Numbered from the stretch's first letter, positions 9,748-19,133 are shown. The stretch is DNA of 64,000 bases from Prosthecobacter sp. (GCA_017853885.1 JAFMIR010000001.1:186001-250000); one strand, 5' to 3'. Notes: generated from the letters alone by a model not told the origin. Numbers and translations are program-made.

Positions 9748-10281
9748 ATGAATTCTCAAACGCTCGATCATCTCCGCGCCACGATACGTGATGTGCCTAA
9801 CTTCCCGAAACCGGGGATTCTCTTCAAGGACATCACACCGGTACTTGGGGATCATGCACTGCTATCGCGTGCCATCGACGGAATGATCGATGCCACTGGC
9901 GTACTGAAGGTGGACAAAGTGGTTGGCATCGACGCTCGAGGCTTCATTTTCGGCTCACTGATCGCTTCCCGCCTAGGGGCAGGTTTTGTGCCTATCCGCA
10001 AAAAAGGCAAACTACCTTGGAAAACACGCGGTGTGGATTACTCCCTCGAATACGGCAGCAGTTCCGTTGAAATGCACCAAGATGCCATCGCTCCTGGTGA
10101 AACCGTGCTTCTTGCGGATGATTTGCTTGCTACCGGCGGCACGGCTGCGGCGGCGCTGCATCTCATCGCTCAGTCTGGAGGCAAGCTGGTGGGAAGCACT
10201 TTTTTCATTGAGCTCTCCTTCCTGAATGGTCGCGAAAAACTGCGCGGACATGGCCCTGTCCACGCCCTCATCAGCTACTGA
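9748..10281 (+). CDS. apt: Adenine phosphoribosyltransferase
   Basis: 177 residues. It salvages adenine by coupling it to PRPP to give AMP (EC 2.4.2.7). The N-terminal family signature RDVPNFPKPGILFKDITP is present. The PRPP-binding loop reads VLLADDLLATGGTAAA at about residues 118-133. GIDARGFIFG is the usual mid-protein motif. Length is typical. The track opens at a TTG (9742), but an ATG two codons later (9748) is the more likely start. glnD follows 20 bases downstream on the same strand, so the two are probably cotranscribed. Confidence 0.96.
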   Translation: MNSQTLDHLRATIRDVPNFPKPGILFKDITPVLGDHALLSRAIDGMIDATGVLKVDKVVGIDARGFIFGSLIASRLGAGFVPIRKKGKLPWKTRGVDYSLEYGSSSVEMHQDAIAPGETVLLADDLLATGGTAAAALHLIAQSGGKLVGSTFFIELSFLNGREKLRGHGPVHALISY

Positions 10282-10301
10282 AACATGCGACTACCCACGG
10301 C

Positions 10302-13088
10302 ATGACGGAACGTGATTATCTGCGGCATCTCCAACGCATCGGCGAAAAGTTTTTTCCAGACGGCGAGAAGCGCCCCCATTCACGCAGCGAAACGCTGCGA
10401 CGAGCGAAGCGCTTCCTCAAACTCAAGGAGCAGCGGATCAAGCAGCGCCACCGCTCTGGTTTTGGCGGCGCGGAGATCTGTCGCATGCGCAGCGATGTGA
10501 TCGACTATCTGATCCGAGAGCTTTGGGCCGAGACTGTTGCCTCGCTGGACACCAAGATGCGCCAGGGCCTGAATGTGAGCGTGGTAGCCCATGGGGGTTA
10601 CGGACGGCGAGTCATGTCGCCAGGCAGCGATGTGGACCTCACCTTCATGTTTCCTGGAAACAATGGCCAAGTGTCAAAGGAGTTGGCGAAGCTCATTGGC
10701 GACTTTCTTCTGTTTTTTTACGACCTTGGCTTCAAAGTAGGCCATGGAGCCCGCTGCGTTGGCGAGTGCCTGAACCTCGCCAACGAAAATATGGAGACCA
10801 AGACGGCCCTCATGGAGGCCCGTTTCCTCACCGGACAGGACGAGGCCTTCAAGGAGTTTCGAAAGCGTTTTGACAAGGAATGCATGAAGGGCCGTGAGGC
10901 CGAGTTCCTGCGCCTACGGCAGGATGATCTATCGAAGCGGCATGCGAAGTTTGAAAACACACCCTTCGTTCAAGAGCCCCAAGTGAAAAATGGCTGCGGT
11001 GGTCTGCGCGATTATCAGAATCTCATTTGGATGACTTATGCGAAACTCGGCACGCTGAACCCGAAAGACCTTGTTGCTGGCGGTTCCATCTCGAAGAGTG
11101 GCTGGCAGGAGATCGAGCGGGCCTATGCTTTCATCCTCCGCGTGCGCAATGAGATGCACTACACCGAGCGCCGCGCTCAGGACCAGCTCACGCTTCGCCT
11201 GCAGGGCCAGGTGGCTACTCATCTTGGCTACCGTCACAAGCGCATCCTACGCCGCATTGAGGCGCTAATGCACGACTACTACAACGCAACACGGGACATC
11301 CTGCAGCGCAGCAGCGAGATCATGGATCGCTTCCACCTGCAGCAGCTCGAGACCGCCGAGCAGCGCCGTGGCTTGCGCGGCTTTCTCGCTAGAAACAAAT
11401 CGAAGAAACAAACTGAGAAATTCGACGGCTTCATCCGCAAACACGAGCGCATTTATGCGGATGACAAGAACGTCTTCAAAGAAGACCCGGAGCGCCTCAT
11501 GCGGCTCTTTTTGCACACACAGCAGCGTCACCTGCGCCTCAGCCCAGATCTCTTTCAGCTTGTGCAGGACAACTTCCGCCTCGTGGATCAATCCTTCCGC
11601 TACGCGAAGGTAAACCGCGAGACCTTCGAGGCCATCCTATCGCAAAAGGGGGATGTGGCCCGGGTTCTCCGCCAAATGCACCGCGTCGGTTTCCTCGGCA
11701 AATGGATGCCGGAGTTCGGTGCATTGACCAACCTTGTGCAGCACGAATTTTTCCATCTGTACACCGCCGATGAGCACACCCTGCGCACCATCGACAAGCT
11801 GGACGAGCTCAGCGATCCCGCTTTGCCGGGCGTGAAGCTCTACCAGCAGCTTTTCCACGACCTACAGCAGCCTGTCATCCTCTATCTTGCGCTGCTGCTG
11901 CATGACGCAGGCCGTGCTGCAAACAAGAAACCGCATAGCGACGAGAGCACAACGCTCGCCGCGGCCGTATGCCGTCGCCTCCAGATCAAAGGCGAGCGAC
12001 GCCGTCTGCTGCTGTTCCTTGTGGACAACCACCTGCTCATGTACCGAACTGCCACACAGAAAAGCCTAGAGGACCCCGCGGTTATCGAGGAGTTCGCCGG
12101 CATCGTGCGCACGAAGGAGAATCTCGATACGCTCCTCGTGATGACCTACGCCGACTCGAAGGGCACGAGTGACAAATCATGGACCGGCTACAAGGAGACC
12201 GCCATCCGCCAGCTTTACCACAACACGCTGCGCTTCATGAATGCACCAGCCGATTTTATGCGCAGCCTGCACGCGCCATTGAACGAGCTGCGCATCACCG
12301 TGCTGAGAAAACTCGGCATCGGCTTCGAGGCAGAAGTCGATGCGCACTTTCAGCACATGCCCGCCTCTTACTTCAACTTCCGAGAAGCCGAGAGCGTCAT
12401 CGAGCATGTACTTCAGTTTCGCGAGTTCTTCACGAAGCTTGTCTCTGAGGAAAAAGCGGAGGCCGGCCTGCTACCCGTCATGCATTGGGTGGATCATCCC
12501 GAACAGGGCTACAGTGATCTCACCGTCGTCTGTTGGGACCGCCACCTGCTACTAGCCCGTGTCGCCGGAGCCCTTGCCGCGCAGAGCATCAACATTCTCA
12601 GTGCCGACTTCTTCCGCCGGGCTGACCATCTTGTGCTCGATATCTTCCGCGTCTGCACCACGAACTTCACTGCAGTGAGCGCCAAGGCCTCGCGTCAACG
12701 TGTCGAAGCCGCTGTGAAAGCGGCGTTCCTCGATCCCGAATTCAATTTCAGCAAGGAGATCGCAGAGAAGCGCTCCGCCGCCTCGCCGCTCGATGCCATT
12801 AGCGCCGAGCTACCGCAGCGGGTGCATCTCAACAACCATCTCTCGCCCGATGAGAACGTGCTCGAGCTCCAGGTGCTCGACCGCCTCGGCCTGCTCTATG
12901 ATGTCTTCATGGCCGTCGGCCGCCTCGGCTTGAACGTCACTCACGCCCGCATCAACACCGAAAAAGGTGCCGCGATCGACACCATTTATGTTCAAGACGG
13001 GCAAGGTTGCAAAATCACCAACAAAGAGAAGCTCGACGAACTAGCGAACGCCGTGAACGCTGCCGCATTATCTGACACCTCCGACTAG
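10302..13088 (+). CDS. glnD: [Protein-PII] uridylyltransferase / uridylyl-removing enzyme
   Basis: 928 residues, at the upper end for GlnD. The enzyme attaches and removes UMP on PII nitrogen-signalling proteins in response to glutamine. The nucleotidyltransferase motif GGYGRRVMSPGSDVDLTFM lies at ~residues 97-115 with both catalytic Asp residues. The HD phosphohydrolase centre ALLLHDAGRA sits near residue 530. Two ACT glutamine-sensing domains follow at about 735-800 and 850-920. All three activities therefore look intact. No glnB/glnK or amtB is seen in this window. It lies behind apt and ends 15 bp before the convergent AEC transporter gene. Confidence 0.95.
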   Translation: MTERDYLRHLQRIGEKFFPDGEKRPHSRSETLRRAKRFLKLKEQRIKQRHRSGFGGAEICRMRSDVIDYLIRELWAETVASLDTKMRQGLNVSVVAHGGYGRRVMSPGSDVDLTFMFPGNNGQVSKELAKLIGDFLLFFYDLGFKVGHGARCVGECLNLANENMETKTALMEARFLTGQDEAFKEFRKRFDKECMKGREAEFLRLRQDDLSKRHAKFENTPFVQEPQVKNGCGGLRDYQNLIWMTYAKLGTLNPKDLVAGGSISKSGWQEIERAYAFILRVRNEMHYTERRAQDQLTLRLQGQVATHLGYRHKRILRRIEALMHDYYNATRDILQRSSEIMDRFHLQQLETAEQRRGLRGFLARNKSKKQTEKFDGFIRKHERIYADDKNVFKEDPERLMRLFLHTQQRHLRLSPDLFQLVQDNFRLVDQSFRYAKVNRETFEAILSQKGDVARVLRQMHRVGFLGKWMPEFGALTNLVQHEFFHLYTADEHTLRTIDKLDELSDPALPGVKLYQQLFHDLQQPVILYLALLLHDAGRAANKKPHSDESTTLAAAVCRRLQIKGERRRLLLFLVDNHLLMYRTATQKSLEDPAVIEEFAGIVRTKENLDTLLVMTYADSKGTSDKSWTGYKETAIRQLYHNTLRFMNAPADFMRSLHAPLNELRITVLRKLGIGFEAEVDAHFQHMPASYFNFREAESVIEHVLQFREFFTKLVSEEKAEAGLLPVMHWVDHPEQGYSDLTVVCWDRHLLLARVAGALAAQSINILSADFFRRADHLVLDIFRVCTTNFTAVSAKASRQRVEAAVKAAFLDPEFNFSKEIAEKRSAASPLDAISAELPQRVHLNNHLSPDENVLELQVLDRLGLLYDVFMAVGRLGLNVTHARINTEKGAAIDTIYVQDGQGCKITNKEKLDELANAVNAAALSDTSD

Positions 13089-13103
13089 GACGATGGCTTC
13101 AGT

Positions 13104-14045
13104 CTACACTCCGATCCACTTCACCGCCCAAGCGATGACAAATGGCGTCGTCACACAGCTAACGACCGTTGTGGCGAGTACGCACTGCACCGCCGTGGCG
13201 GGATGACCGCCATACATGCGGGCAATCACGATGTTAAACACGGCGGAAGGCATCGCCGCCTGCACAATGAGGATACGTTTGAGCTCGTTCGTGAGCGGCA
13301 AAAAGACCGCGGCGGCCAAAAAAGCCAGCGGGATGATACCAAGACGCAAAACTGGGCTCAGCACGGCAATTTTCCAATTCATCCGCTCCTGACCCCAGAT
13401 ATCCGCGATGGAGGCACCAATCAGCAAAACGGCCAGCGGCACCGCACAGCCACCGAGCATGCCCAGCATGTTGTGCACCACCTGCGGAATGAAACCATAC
13501 AGCCCGGTGAAGTTTAGCAACAGCGAGAAAAGGATGGTGATCACCGGCGGGTTCAGCACGAGCTTGAGCGGCGCCTTGTTGAAGCCTGTTAGCAAGCCTA
13601 CACACGTCGTCCAACAGGCTAGTTCGATGCCTAGCATGAAAGTGAAGAGCACACCGAGCGTGCCTTGATCCGGAAAAAGGGCTGTCACGATGGGGATGGC
13701 CACAAAGCCATAGTTTTGCAGTCCACAGGACACACCAAAGGTCCGTCGTCCTTCATGCACGCGCAGACCGATCCAAGGCGCGGCGGCATACGAAATGGAA
13801 ATTCCCAGCACCACGAGCACGAAACCGAGTCCTGCTGCCATCAGCACAGACAAAGGCTGCATCAGCGCGGTATTGCCTGCCACACGCTCGATGATTAGTG
13901 CCGGGGTCAATACGGCCACACTGAGCTTCATGAGGCCTTCATCCGATTCCATGGGCAGCACACCCGTTTTGCGCAACAGCGCCCCCGCGCCCATCATGAG
14001 GTAGACAGGCAACGTGACTGCAAGGATGCCGGCGTAGTCGAGCAT
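13104..14045 (-). CDS. AEC-family (auxin efflux carrier-like) transporter
   Basis: 313 residues, almost entirely hydrophobic, with about ten predicted membrane helices in two halves (for example LPVYLMMGAGALLRKTGVLP at the N-terminus). The N-terminal helix-break-helix with MMGAGALLRKTG and the SCGLQNYGFVAIPI segment match the AEC family, whose characterised bacterial members carry small organic acids such as malate or malonate. The substrate here is unknown. The track starts at a TTG (14051) overlapping the hemC stop; the ATG at 14045, two bases after that stop, is preferred. Close coupling to hemC suggests cotranscription, with no obvious functional link. Confidence 0.85.
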   Translation of the reverse strand: MLDYAGILAVTLPVYLMMGAGALLRKTGVLPMESDEGLMKLSVAVLTPALIIERVAGNTALMQPLSVLMAAGLGFVLVVLGISISYAAAPWIGLRVHEGRRTFGVSCGLQNYGFVAIPIVTALFPDQGTLGVLFTFMLGIELACWTTCVGLLTGFNKAPLKLVLNPPVITILFSLLLNFTGLYGFIPQVVHNMLGMLGGCAVPLAVLLIGASIADIWGQERMNWKIAVLSPVLRLGIIPLAFLAAAVFLPLTNELKRILIVQAAMPSAVFNIVIARMYGGHPATAVQCVLATTVVSCVTTPFVIAWAVKWIGV

Positions 14046-14047
14046 GA

Positions 14048-14992
14048 TCAAAGCATGGCGGCGAGGTCGGCGGCAAGTTGCCGCGCCTCATGAACAGGAC
14101 GGTCAGCCTCGCATTCCAACGGCGGTGCCGAGAGATTGGCTTCGTTGAACACGCGCACGCTCATGTGCAGACGGCCGTCCTTTACCCATGAGTGTGCTCC
14201 TACCGGCGTCTGGCAGCCAGCGCCGAGAATTTTCAAGAACTCACGCTCCGCCGTGACTCGTGCTTCGGTTTCGGCATGGTTTAATGCATGCACCGCCGCG
14301 ATCACGGCCTGATCGCCACTGCGGCATTCGATGGCAATGGCTCCCTGCCCTGCTGCGGGCAGAAACTTCACTGGGTCGAGCACCAGCGCACACAGCGTCT
14401 GATCTTCAATGTGGATGCGGGCGAGGTTCGCATGCAGGAGCCCCAGCCTCAAAAGACCCGCCGCAGCCAGGAGCACGGCATCGAGGGCGTTTTCGCCAAG
14501 CACTTTTTTCACACGAGTGGGCACATTGCCACGGATCTCGACAATCTCGAGGTCGGGGCGGAGAAACTTGAGTTGCGCCGCGCGACGCACACTGCTCGTG
14601 CCCACGCGAGCCCCTTTTGGCAACGAATCGAGCGTGTGCGGGACTTGGGTGATCAGCACGTCCTCGATGGCCGCGCGGGGCAAAACCGCTCCGATGATGA
14701 ACCCCTCTGCTAAGTCGCTCGGCACGTCTTTGAGGCTGTGAACGGCTGCGTCGATCTGGCGGCATTCAAGTGCGATTTCGAGTTCCTTGATGAAAATACC
14801 CTTATCCACCTGCGCCACATCGCTGAACTCCGAAAAGCGAAGGTCCTGCCTCTTATCGCCACTCGTCTGGATGATCTGACGCTCGATTTTGAGATGCGGA
14901 TGCGCTGTTTGCAACGCCTGGTTGACCATGGTGGTCTGCGTCAGGGCCAGTTCGCTGCCACGCGTTCCGAGAATGAGTTGGGGAAGAGACAT
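14048..14992 (-). CDS. hemC: Hydroxymethylbilane synthase (porphobilinogen deaminase)
   Basis: 314 residues from the preferred ATG at 14992. The track extends 43 residues further upstream into low-quality sequence lacking conservation. The protein joins four porphobilinogen units into hydroxymethylbilane (EC 2.5.1.61) in tetrapyrrole synthesis. Diagnostic blocks are ILGTRGSELAL at the N-terminus, HSLKDVPSDL near residue 85 and the cofactor-attachment Cys in GAGCQTPVGAHS near residue 259. Family members more often read GGCQVPIGA, so this is a mild variant. The AEC transporter gene follows directly. The start is divergent from the formamidase-like gene with ~127 bp between. Confidence 0.96.
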   Translation of the reverse strand: MSLPQLILGTRGSELALTQTTMVNQALQTAHPHLKIERQIIQTSGDKRQDLRFSEFSDVAQVDKGIFIKELEIALECRQIDAAVHSLKDVPSDLAEGFIIGAVLPRAAIEDVLITQVPHTLDSLPKGARVGTSSVRRAAQLKFLRPDLEIVEIRGNVPTRVKKVLGENALDAVLLAAAGLLRLGLLHANLARIHIEDQTLCALVLDPVKFLPAAGQGAIAIECRSGDQAVIAAVHALNHAETEARVTAEREFLKILGAGCQTPVGAHSWVKDGRLHMSVRVFNEANLSAPPLECEADRPVHEARQLAADLAAML

Positions 14993-15119
14993 GAATGAAA
15001 GGCTTTCACGCAGAGAGGGCGGATGGTCAAGGCTGCGCCTGCTACCTCTGAATTCGGATCTGTCGCTTCTAACGTGCCTCATGCTGAAAGCCCCCCGCTC
15101 TGCTCGGCGTAGGCGCTTC

Positions 15120-16517
15120 ATGCTCCGAATCCTGTCTATTCTACTCGCTGCCTCGTTGCTCCAAGCCGCCGATCCCGTTTCGCTTTTTATCGAAGGCTAC
15201 GCCGGGCAACGCAGCGTGACGCAGGGGGATGAGATCCCAATCCATGTCAGCACCACGGCATCGAAGTTTGAGATCGAGGTCGCGCGACTCGGACCGCAGC
15301 GCGAAGTGAAGTGGAAAAAGAGTGATGTGCCAGGTGCGGTGCATCCAGTGCCGGAGGATGCCAGCGCAAATGGCTGTCGTTGGCCGGAGAGCGTGCGTGT
15401 GCCCATTGGCACGGATTGGAAGAGCGGCTACTACGAGGTCGTGTTTCGTGCCGCGGATGCCGGTGGAAAGTGGACGCATCGCGGCGCACGCACCGCCAGC
15501 AGTAGCGCGTGGTTTATTGTTCGTCAGGCGAAGCCCGGTAGCACCTCGAAGATTCTTTTGCAGCTCTGCTCAAACACCTACAACGCCTACAACAACTGGG
15601 GCGGCTTCTCCGTGTATGCCTACAACAGCCTCTCGAAGAACCAGGGCAGCCGCGTGAGCTTTGAGCGGCCCGGCCCGTCGCAATTCACACGCTGGGAATT
15701 GCCATTCGTCGTATGGGCGGAACAAAACGGCTACACGCTCGAATTCGCCGCCAATGATGACCTGGAATTTCGTCCCGAGTTGCTCGCCAGCTACAAGCTT
15801 GTCCTGAGCGTTGGCCACGATGAGTATTGGAGCACCCCGATGCGCGACAACTTGGAAGCTTGGATCGCCAAAGGAGGCAACGTAGCCTTCTTCAGCGGCA
15901 ACACCTGCTGCTGGCAGGTGCGCAGCGAGGCGGAAGGCCGCGCCTTCACCTGCTTCAAGCAGAACTACCACCTCGATCCCGTCTTCCAGACGCGAAAATT
16001 TGAAACACTAAGCACCGCATGGAGCCATCATCTGCTCCAGAGGCCGGAAAACCAGCTCACCGGCGTTGGCTTCCTCTGGGGCGGCTACAGGCGCAGCCAC
16101 GGCCAGTTCATGGATGACGAAGCCAGCTACATCGTGCATCGCCCGGACCACTGGATCTACGAAGGCACTGGCTTGAAACGTGGTGACCGCTTTGGCGGCA
16201 AGGACACTATTGTCGGCTACGAGTGCGATGGCTGCGAGCTCGAGTGGCGCGGCGATCTGCCCTTCGCCACTCACAAGGACGGCACGCCCAAGACCTTCGA
16301 AGTCCTCGGCACCTGCCCCGTACGCTGGCACCCCGACGACGTCGAGTGGTATGAGAAATGGGAGATCGGCCGCACCGGAGCCGCCTGCCTCGGCCTCTAC
16401 ACCAACGGCGGCACCGTCTTCACCGCCGCCACCACCGATTGGTCGCATGGATTGCAGGGGAACGACGCGCATGTCGTACGCATCACGAAGAATGTGCTGG
16501 AGAGACTGGGGAAGTAA
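15120..16517 (+). CDS. Secreted N,N-dimethylformamidase beta-subunit-like protein
   Basis: 465 residues from the ATG at 15120. This start gives a clean signal peptide (MLRILSILLAASLLQAA), whereas the longer ORF of the track runs back over the hemC promoter. An N-terminal beta-sandwich (~20-130) precedes a catalytic-like half with VLSVGHDEYWSTPMRDNLEA and GGNVAFFSGNTCCWQ. These match the large subunit of N,N-dimethylformamidase and related proteins (DUF6605-type). The classical enzyme needs a small alpha subunit and works in the cytoplasm; no such partner is visible and this copy is exported. It is therefore likely to act on another amide or amine substrate. Function beyond the family is unknown. 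Confidence 0.75.
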   Translation: MLRILSILLAASLLQAADPVSLFIEGYAGQRSVTQGDEIPIHVSTTASKFEIEVARLGPQREVKWKKSDVPGAVHPVPEDASANGCRWPESVRVPIGTDWKSGYYEVVFRAADAGGKWTHRGARTASSSAWFIVRQAKPGSTSKILLQLCSNTYNAYNNWGGFSVYAYNSLSKNQGSRVSFERPGPSQFTRWELPFVVWAEQNGYTLEFAANDDLEFRPELLASYKLVLSVGHDEYWSTPMRDNLEAWIAKGGNVAFFSGNTCCWQVRSEAEGRAFTCFKQNYHLDPVFQTRKFETLSTAWSHHLLQRPENQLTGVGFLWGGYRRSHGQFMDDEASYIVHRPDHWIYEGTGLKRGDRFGGKDTIVGYECDGCELEWRGDLPFATHKDGTPKTFEVLGTCPVRWHPDDVEWYEKWEIGRTGAACLGLYTNGGTVFTAATTDWSHGLQGNDAHVVRITKNVLERLGK

Positions 16518-16658
16518 CTTTTCACATGCGCATCATCTGAATACCAAGCTACGGTGCTGTAGATGAACGACAGCAGATTAGCGAAGGTTGTTGGTAGCAG
16601 CTCCAACTTCCTGCAAACCTCTTGAGAAAAGGGTATTTCCAGCTCCAATCCAAACGAA

Positions 16659-17063
16659 ATGAAGCTTCAATCCAATCTTCCGCGCCAAAGCCCCTGGATC
16701 TTTGCCGCGCCTTTCATGAACGCGATCATCCTGCTGCTGATCTGCTTTCTCTTCAGCAGCGGCTTCGTGGCAAAGTCAGGCATTCATATTGATTCACCGG
16801 AGTCCACCTCCAGGCTAACTGGGTTTGACCGAGCACACGTGATCACCATTCCATCTGGCTCAGCCGCGACGATCTACTTTGACGGACAACCTGTAACACG
16901 CGAAGGCCTCGCAGACTTGCTCAAGCAGTGCCGTGATGGTGAGCGACGCGCCATCATTTACCACGACCGCATGGCTCCTGGTGGCAGGCTTGTGGAAGTG
17001 ACCCAGCTCGCCCACCAAAACGGTTACGCTGTGGCACTTGCCACGGTTTCGCCGCAGCAATGA
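16659..17063 (+). CDS. ExbD/TolR-family biopolymer transport protein
   Basis: 134 residues with one membrane helix at ~14-38 (FAAPFMNAIILLLICFLFSS) and a periplasmic ~95-residue domain. The domain includes a VITIPSGSAATIYFDGQPVT strand pattern and a C-terminal RLVEVTQLAHQNGY helix typical of ExbD. The usual Asp at the start of the membrane helix appears to be replaced by Asn (PFMNAI), which is notable because that Asp carries protons in ExbD. It is followed after 15 bp by a TonB-like gene. The matching ExbB-like channel gene lies just beyond on the opposite strand. Together they would energise outer-membrane transport or a related envelope process. Confidence 0.8.
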   Translation: MKLQSNLPRQSPWIFAAPFMNAIILLLICFLFSSGFVAKSGIHIDSPESTSRLTGFDRAHVITIPSGSAATIYFDGQPVTREGLADLLKQCRDGERRAIIYHDRMAPGGRLVEVTQLAHQNGYAVALATVSPQQ

Positions 17064-17078
17064 ACCACGCGTTGACTC

Positions 17079-17786
17079 ATGCTATCCTTTGCTTGGAAAA
17101 TCCGTGAGCGCCCCACATGGCATGTCATCTGGCTCACGCTGTTGTTGGGAGTCTTCATGGGCCTGTTCTTCGTAGTCTTCCGCATCACCTATCCAGTGGT
17201 GAAACAGGCAGACGCAGTGCCTCAACACGTCCTTGTGCTTGATCCTGCGGACCCGGCGTCTCTCGCCATCATCCACCGGGCGCAAGACCGCAGTTTTGGC
17301 CTCGTCCCAGCTGAGCCTTCTGACGCGGCGCAGATGGTACCATTGCCCACTTTCACTCCCATTTATGCCGGAGCGGAGCTGAATTTGCTGCCGATGATGA
17401 CTGCGCCAGAAACCCCGCAGCAACCTCATTTCTTTTCAGCCTCAACAACTGTGCTACCTAAGGTGCCTCCACGTGTTCCCCAGCTGCCGAAGCAGGTTCC
17501 GCAGGCTGTGTTGAAGGCGGTGCTGCCCACCGAGCTCGTTCATCGAGCGAGCCATCATTTGGAAATCCAAGATGTGCCTATCACCGACATTGAAAACGCC
17601 CATTTTCGTATCGCGATCAATGCCTTCGGTCAGGTGACTCAGGCACTTCCGCTGTTCACACCCACGGAACCGGAAGTGATGGACCGACTGCGTAAAGCCA
17701 TCCTTGGCTTGCGATTCAAAGCAGATGCCAAAACGCCCGTGCAGTGGTCCACGCTCACTTTTGAGTGGACTAAGGCAGTCCGCTAG
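17079..17786 (+). CDS. TonB-like energy-transducing protein
   Basis: 235 residues. A short basic cytoplasmic start leads into one membrane helix at ~17-40 (VIWLTLLLGVFMGLFFVVF). A Pro-rich spacer follows at ~90-155 (VPPRVPQLPKQVPQAVLK). The compact C-terminal domain (~170-235) has the pattern FRIAINAFGQVTQALPLF...LRKAILGLRFKAD, similar to TonB C-termini. This is the standard layout of a TonB that spans the periplasm and contacts outer-membrane receptors. It follows the ExbD-like gene by 15 bp. No TonB-dependent receptor is encoded in the window. The TonB assignment rests on architecture more than on strong motifs. Confidence 0.65.
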   Translation: MLSFAWKIRERPTWHVIWLTLLLGVFMGLFFVVFRITYPVVKQADAVPQHVLVLDPADPASLAIIHRAQDRSFGLVPAEPSDAAQMVPLPTFTPIYAGAELNLLPMMTAPETPQQPHFFSASTTVLPKVPPRVPQLPKQVPQAVLKAVLPTELVHRASHHLEIQDVPITDIENAHFRIAINAFGQVTQALPLFTPTEPEVMDRLRKAILGLRFKADAKTPVQWSTLTFEWTKAVR

Positions 17787-17894
17787 TGGTCACCCCATAT
17801 TGAAATCCCTAGGGCACAGAGACGTCAAAAGCTCTGGGGCTTTCGATCCAAGCAACCACATTGGCTCGGATGGCTGCGAATGCTTCTTGGTCTC

Positions 17895-18623
17895 TCAAGC
17901 CTTCAAACTGCGAGTGCGCGCTTTGGGAGCCGCGATGGACGGCGAGGATTCGAGAGCGGCTTGGTGGAATTCGACGATGTTTGAGGCGGAACGGCTATCT
18001 TCAATGAGGTTAACGATCTCGATGCCAGCACGCTCCAGATCATGCATCAGCGAACGAGCCCGGGCGCTGAGGAAGGCATATCCAAGCCAAGCAGGGATGG
18101 CCACGACGAGGCCCAGAGCGGCAGTGATCAGGCTTTGATACACACCATGAGCCACATCGGCCGGAGTGATGAGACCGTTCGAGCCAGAAAGACGGGTAAA
18201 ACTGTCAAGGAGACCGATCAAGGTGCCGAGCAGACCAATGAGGGGGCCGATGTGCGCGAGAGCGTTCAGCAAACCCAGAAATCTCTCAAGGCGCGGAACT
18301 TCGAGCTGTCCAGCCTCCTGAACGATTACCTTTAACTGCTCCCGAGGCACATGGTGACGCAGCAAAGCCGAATGAATGACTCGGCCAGCAGGCACCCGCG
18401 TGGCGACACATTCCTGAAGGGCTTCAGCAAAGTTTCGACGGCTGATGAGGGTGGCGAGCCCGGCCAGGAACTCGCCCACATTCATGCTGGCACGGTGAAA
18501 GTAGGCCAGACGCTCCAGAAAAATCGCTCCTGAGACACAAAGGCAACCAAGCAGCAACCACACCAGCGGACCGCCTTTGGAGACAAGCTCCAAAGGACCT
18601 GCGGCGCTGGTGAGATCAATCAT
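17895..18623 (-). CDS. MotA/TolQ/ExbB-family proton channel protein
   Basis: 242 residues with three membrane helices: ~18-39 (GPLVWLLLGCLCVSGAIFL), ~113-135 (NALAHIGPLIGLLGTLIGLL) and ~160-182 (SLITAALGLVVAIPAWLGY). The segments GPLIGLLGTLIGLLDSF and the ITAALGLVVAIP helix are the hallmark of ExbB/TolQ. It would form the proton channel with an ExbD partner and drive TonB. The gene faces the exbD-like/tonB-like pair, ending 108 bp from the tonB stop, rather than leading it as in most operons. The C-terminal ~30 residues are polar and cytoplasmic. Confidence 0.9.
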   Translation of the reverse strand: MIDLTSAAGPLELVSKGGPLVWLLLGCLCVSGAIFLERLAYFHRASMNVGEFLAGLATLISRRNFAEALQECVATRVPAGRVIHSALLRHHVPREQLKVIVQEAGQLEVPRLERFLGLLNALAHIGPLIGLLGTLIGLLDSFTRLSGSNGLITPADVAHGVYQSLITAALGLVVAIPAWLGYAFLSARARSLMHDLERAGIEIVNLIEDSRSASNIVEFHQAALESSPSIAAPKARTRSLKA

Positions 18624-19058
18624 GAGGGTAATCTAGGAACTTGCTAAGCAATTTTTAGGCCGTGAGGGAGGCATTGTAAATCTGGGATCACATTGAGGCA
18701 GAAATGACGACCCAATGAGCATGGCAGAGAGGGCCCTTTTTTGCCTCAAAGGCATACTGGCATACATGCCAAATAACTGACGCTAAGGGATAAATTCATG
18801 TGGAACAACGCACTTATTCAATCTGATTATTTCGAATAAGTTAAATACTTGTAAGGCCAAACACAATCTTTTTTCAGTCACTTTGGATTTTTATGCCCCA
18901 CCAAGACCGCACCACGCTTACGCATGAACCTATGCTCTTTTAGCGTGGCTACACAGCCCTCTTTCCTCAGCGCATCACATCTGCTTCTGGAAAACGTTTC
19001 CCTCGCAGGATTTCCCTTGCCAAACCAGACTTTGCCCCGAATATCCGCGCCCGCAAAA
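18624..19058. other. Non-coding gap between exbB-like gene and tRNA-Glu
   Basis: About 435 AT-richer bases. They should contain the promoter of the exbB-like gene (left end, minus strand) and of tRNA-Glu (right end, plus strand). A short inverted repeat GGCAT-AC-ATGCC lies near 18758-18770. No ORF of recognisable family is present. Confidence 0.4.
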
Positions 19059-19133
19059 GACCCCTTCGTCTAGCGGTTAGGACACATCCCTTTCACGGAT
19101 GCGACACGGGTTCGATTCCCGTAGGGGTCGCCA
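19059..19133 (+). tRNA. tRNA-Glu (anticodon UUC)
   Basis: The cloverleaf can be drawn directly. The acceptor GACCCCT pairs with AGGGGTC. The anticodon stem CATCC/GGATG closes the loop CTTTCAC, giving anticodon TTC. The T arm is ACGGG-TTCGATT-CCCGT. Discriminator G and a genomically encoded CCA follow (19131-19133). It is a single-copy gene here with no other tRNA beside it, between the exbB-like gene and the sulfatase. Confidence 0.97.

Noticed and set aside
14889-15119. N-terminal extension of the formamidase-like ORF
   Set aside because: It overlaps the start of hemC on the opposite strand, and the signal peptide begins only at ATG 15120.
18758-18770. Inverted repeat GGCAT-AC-ATGCC in the gap before tRNA-Glu
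   Set aside because: The arms are only 5 bp, with no matching regulator nearby; this is too short to call an operator.
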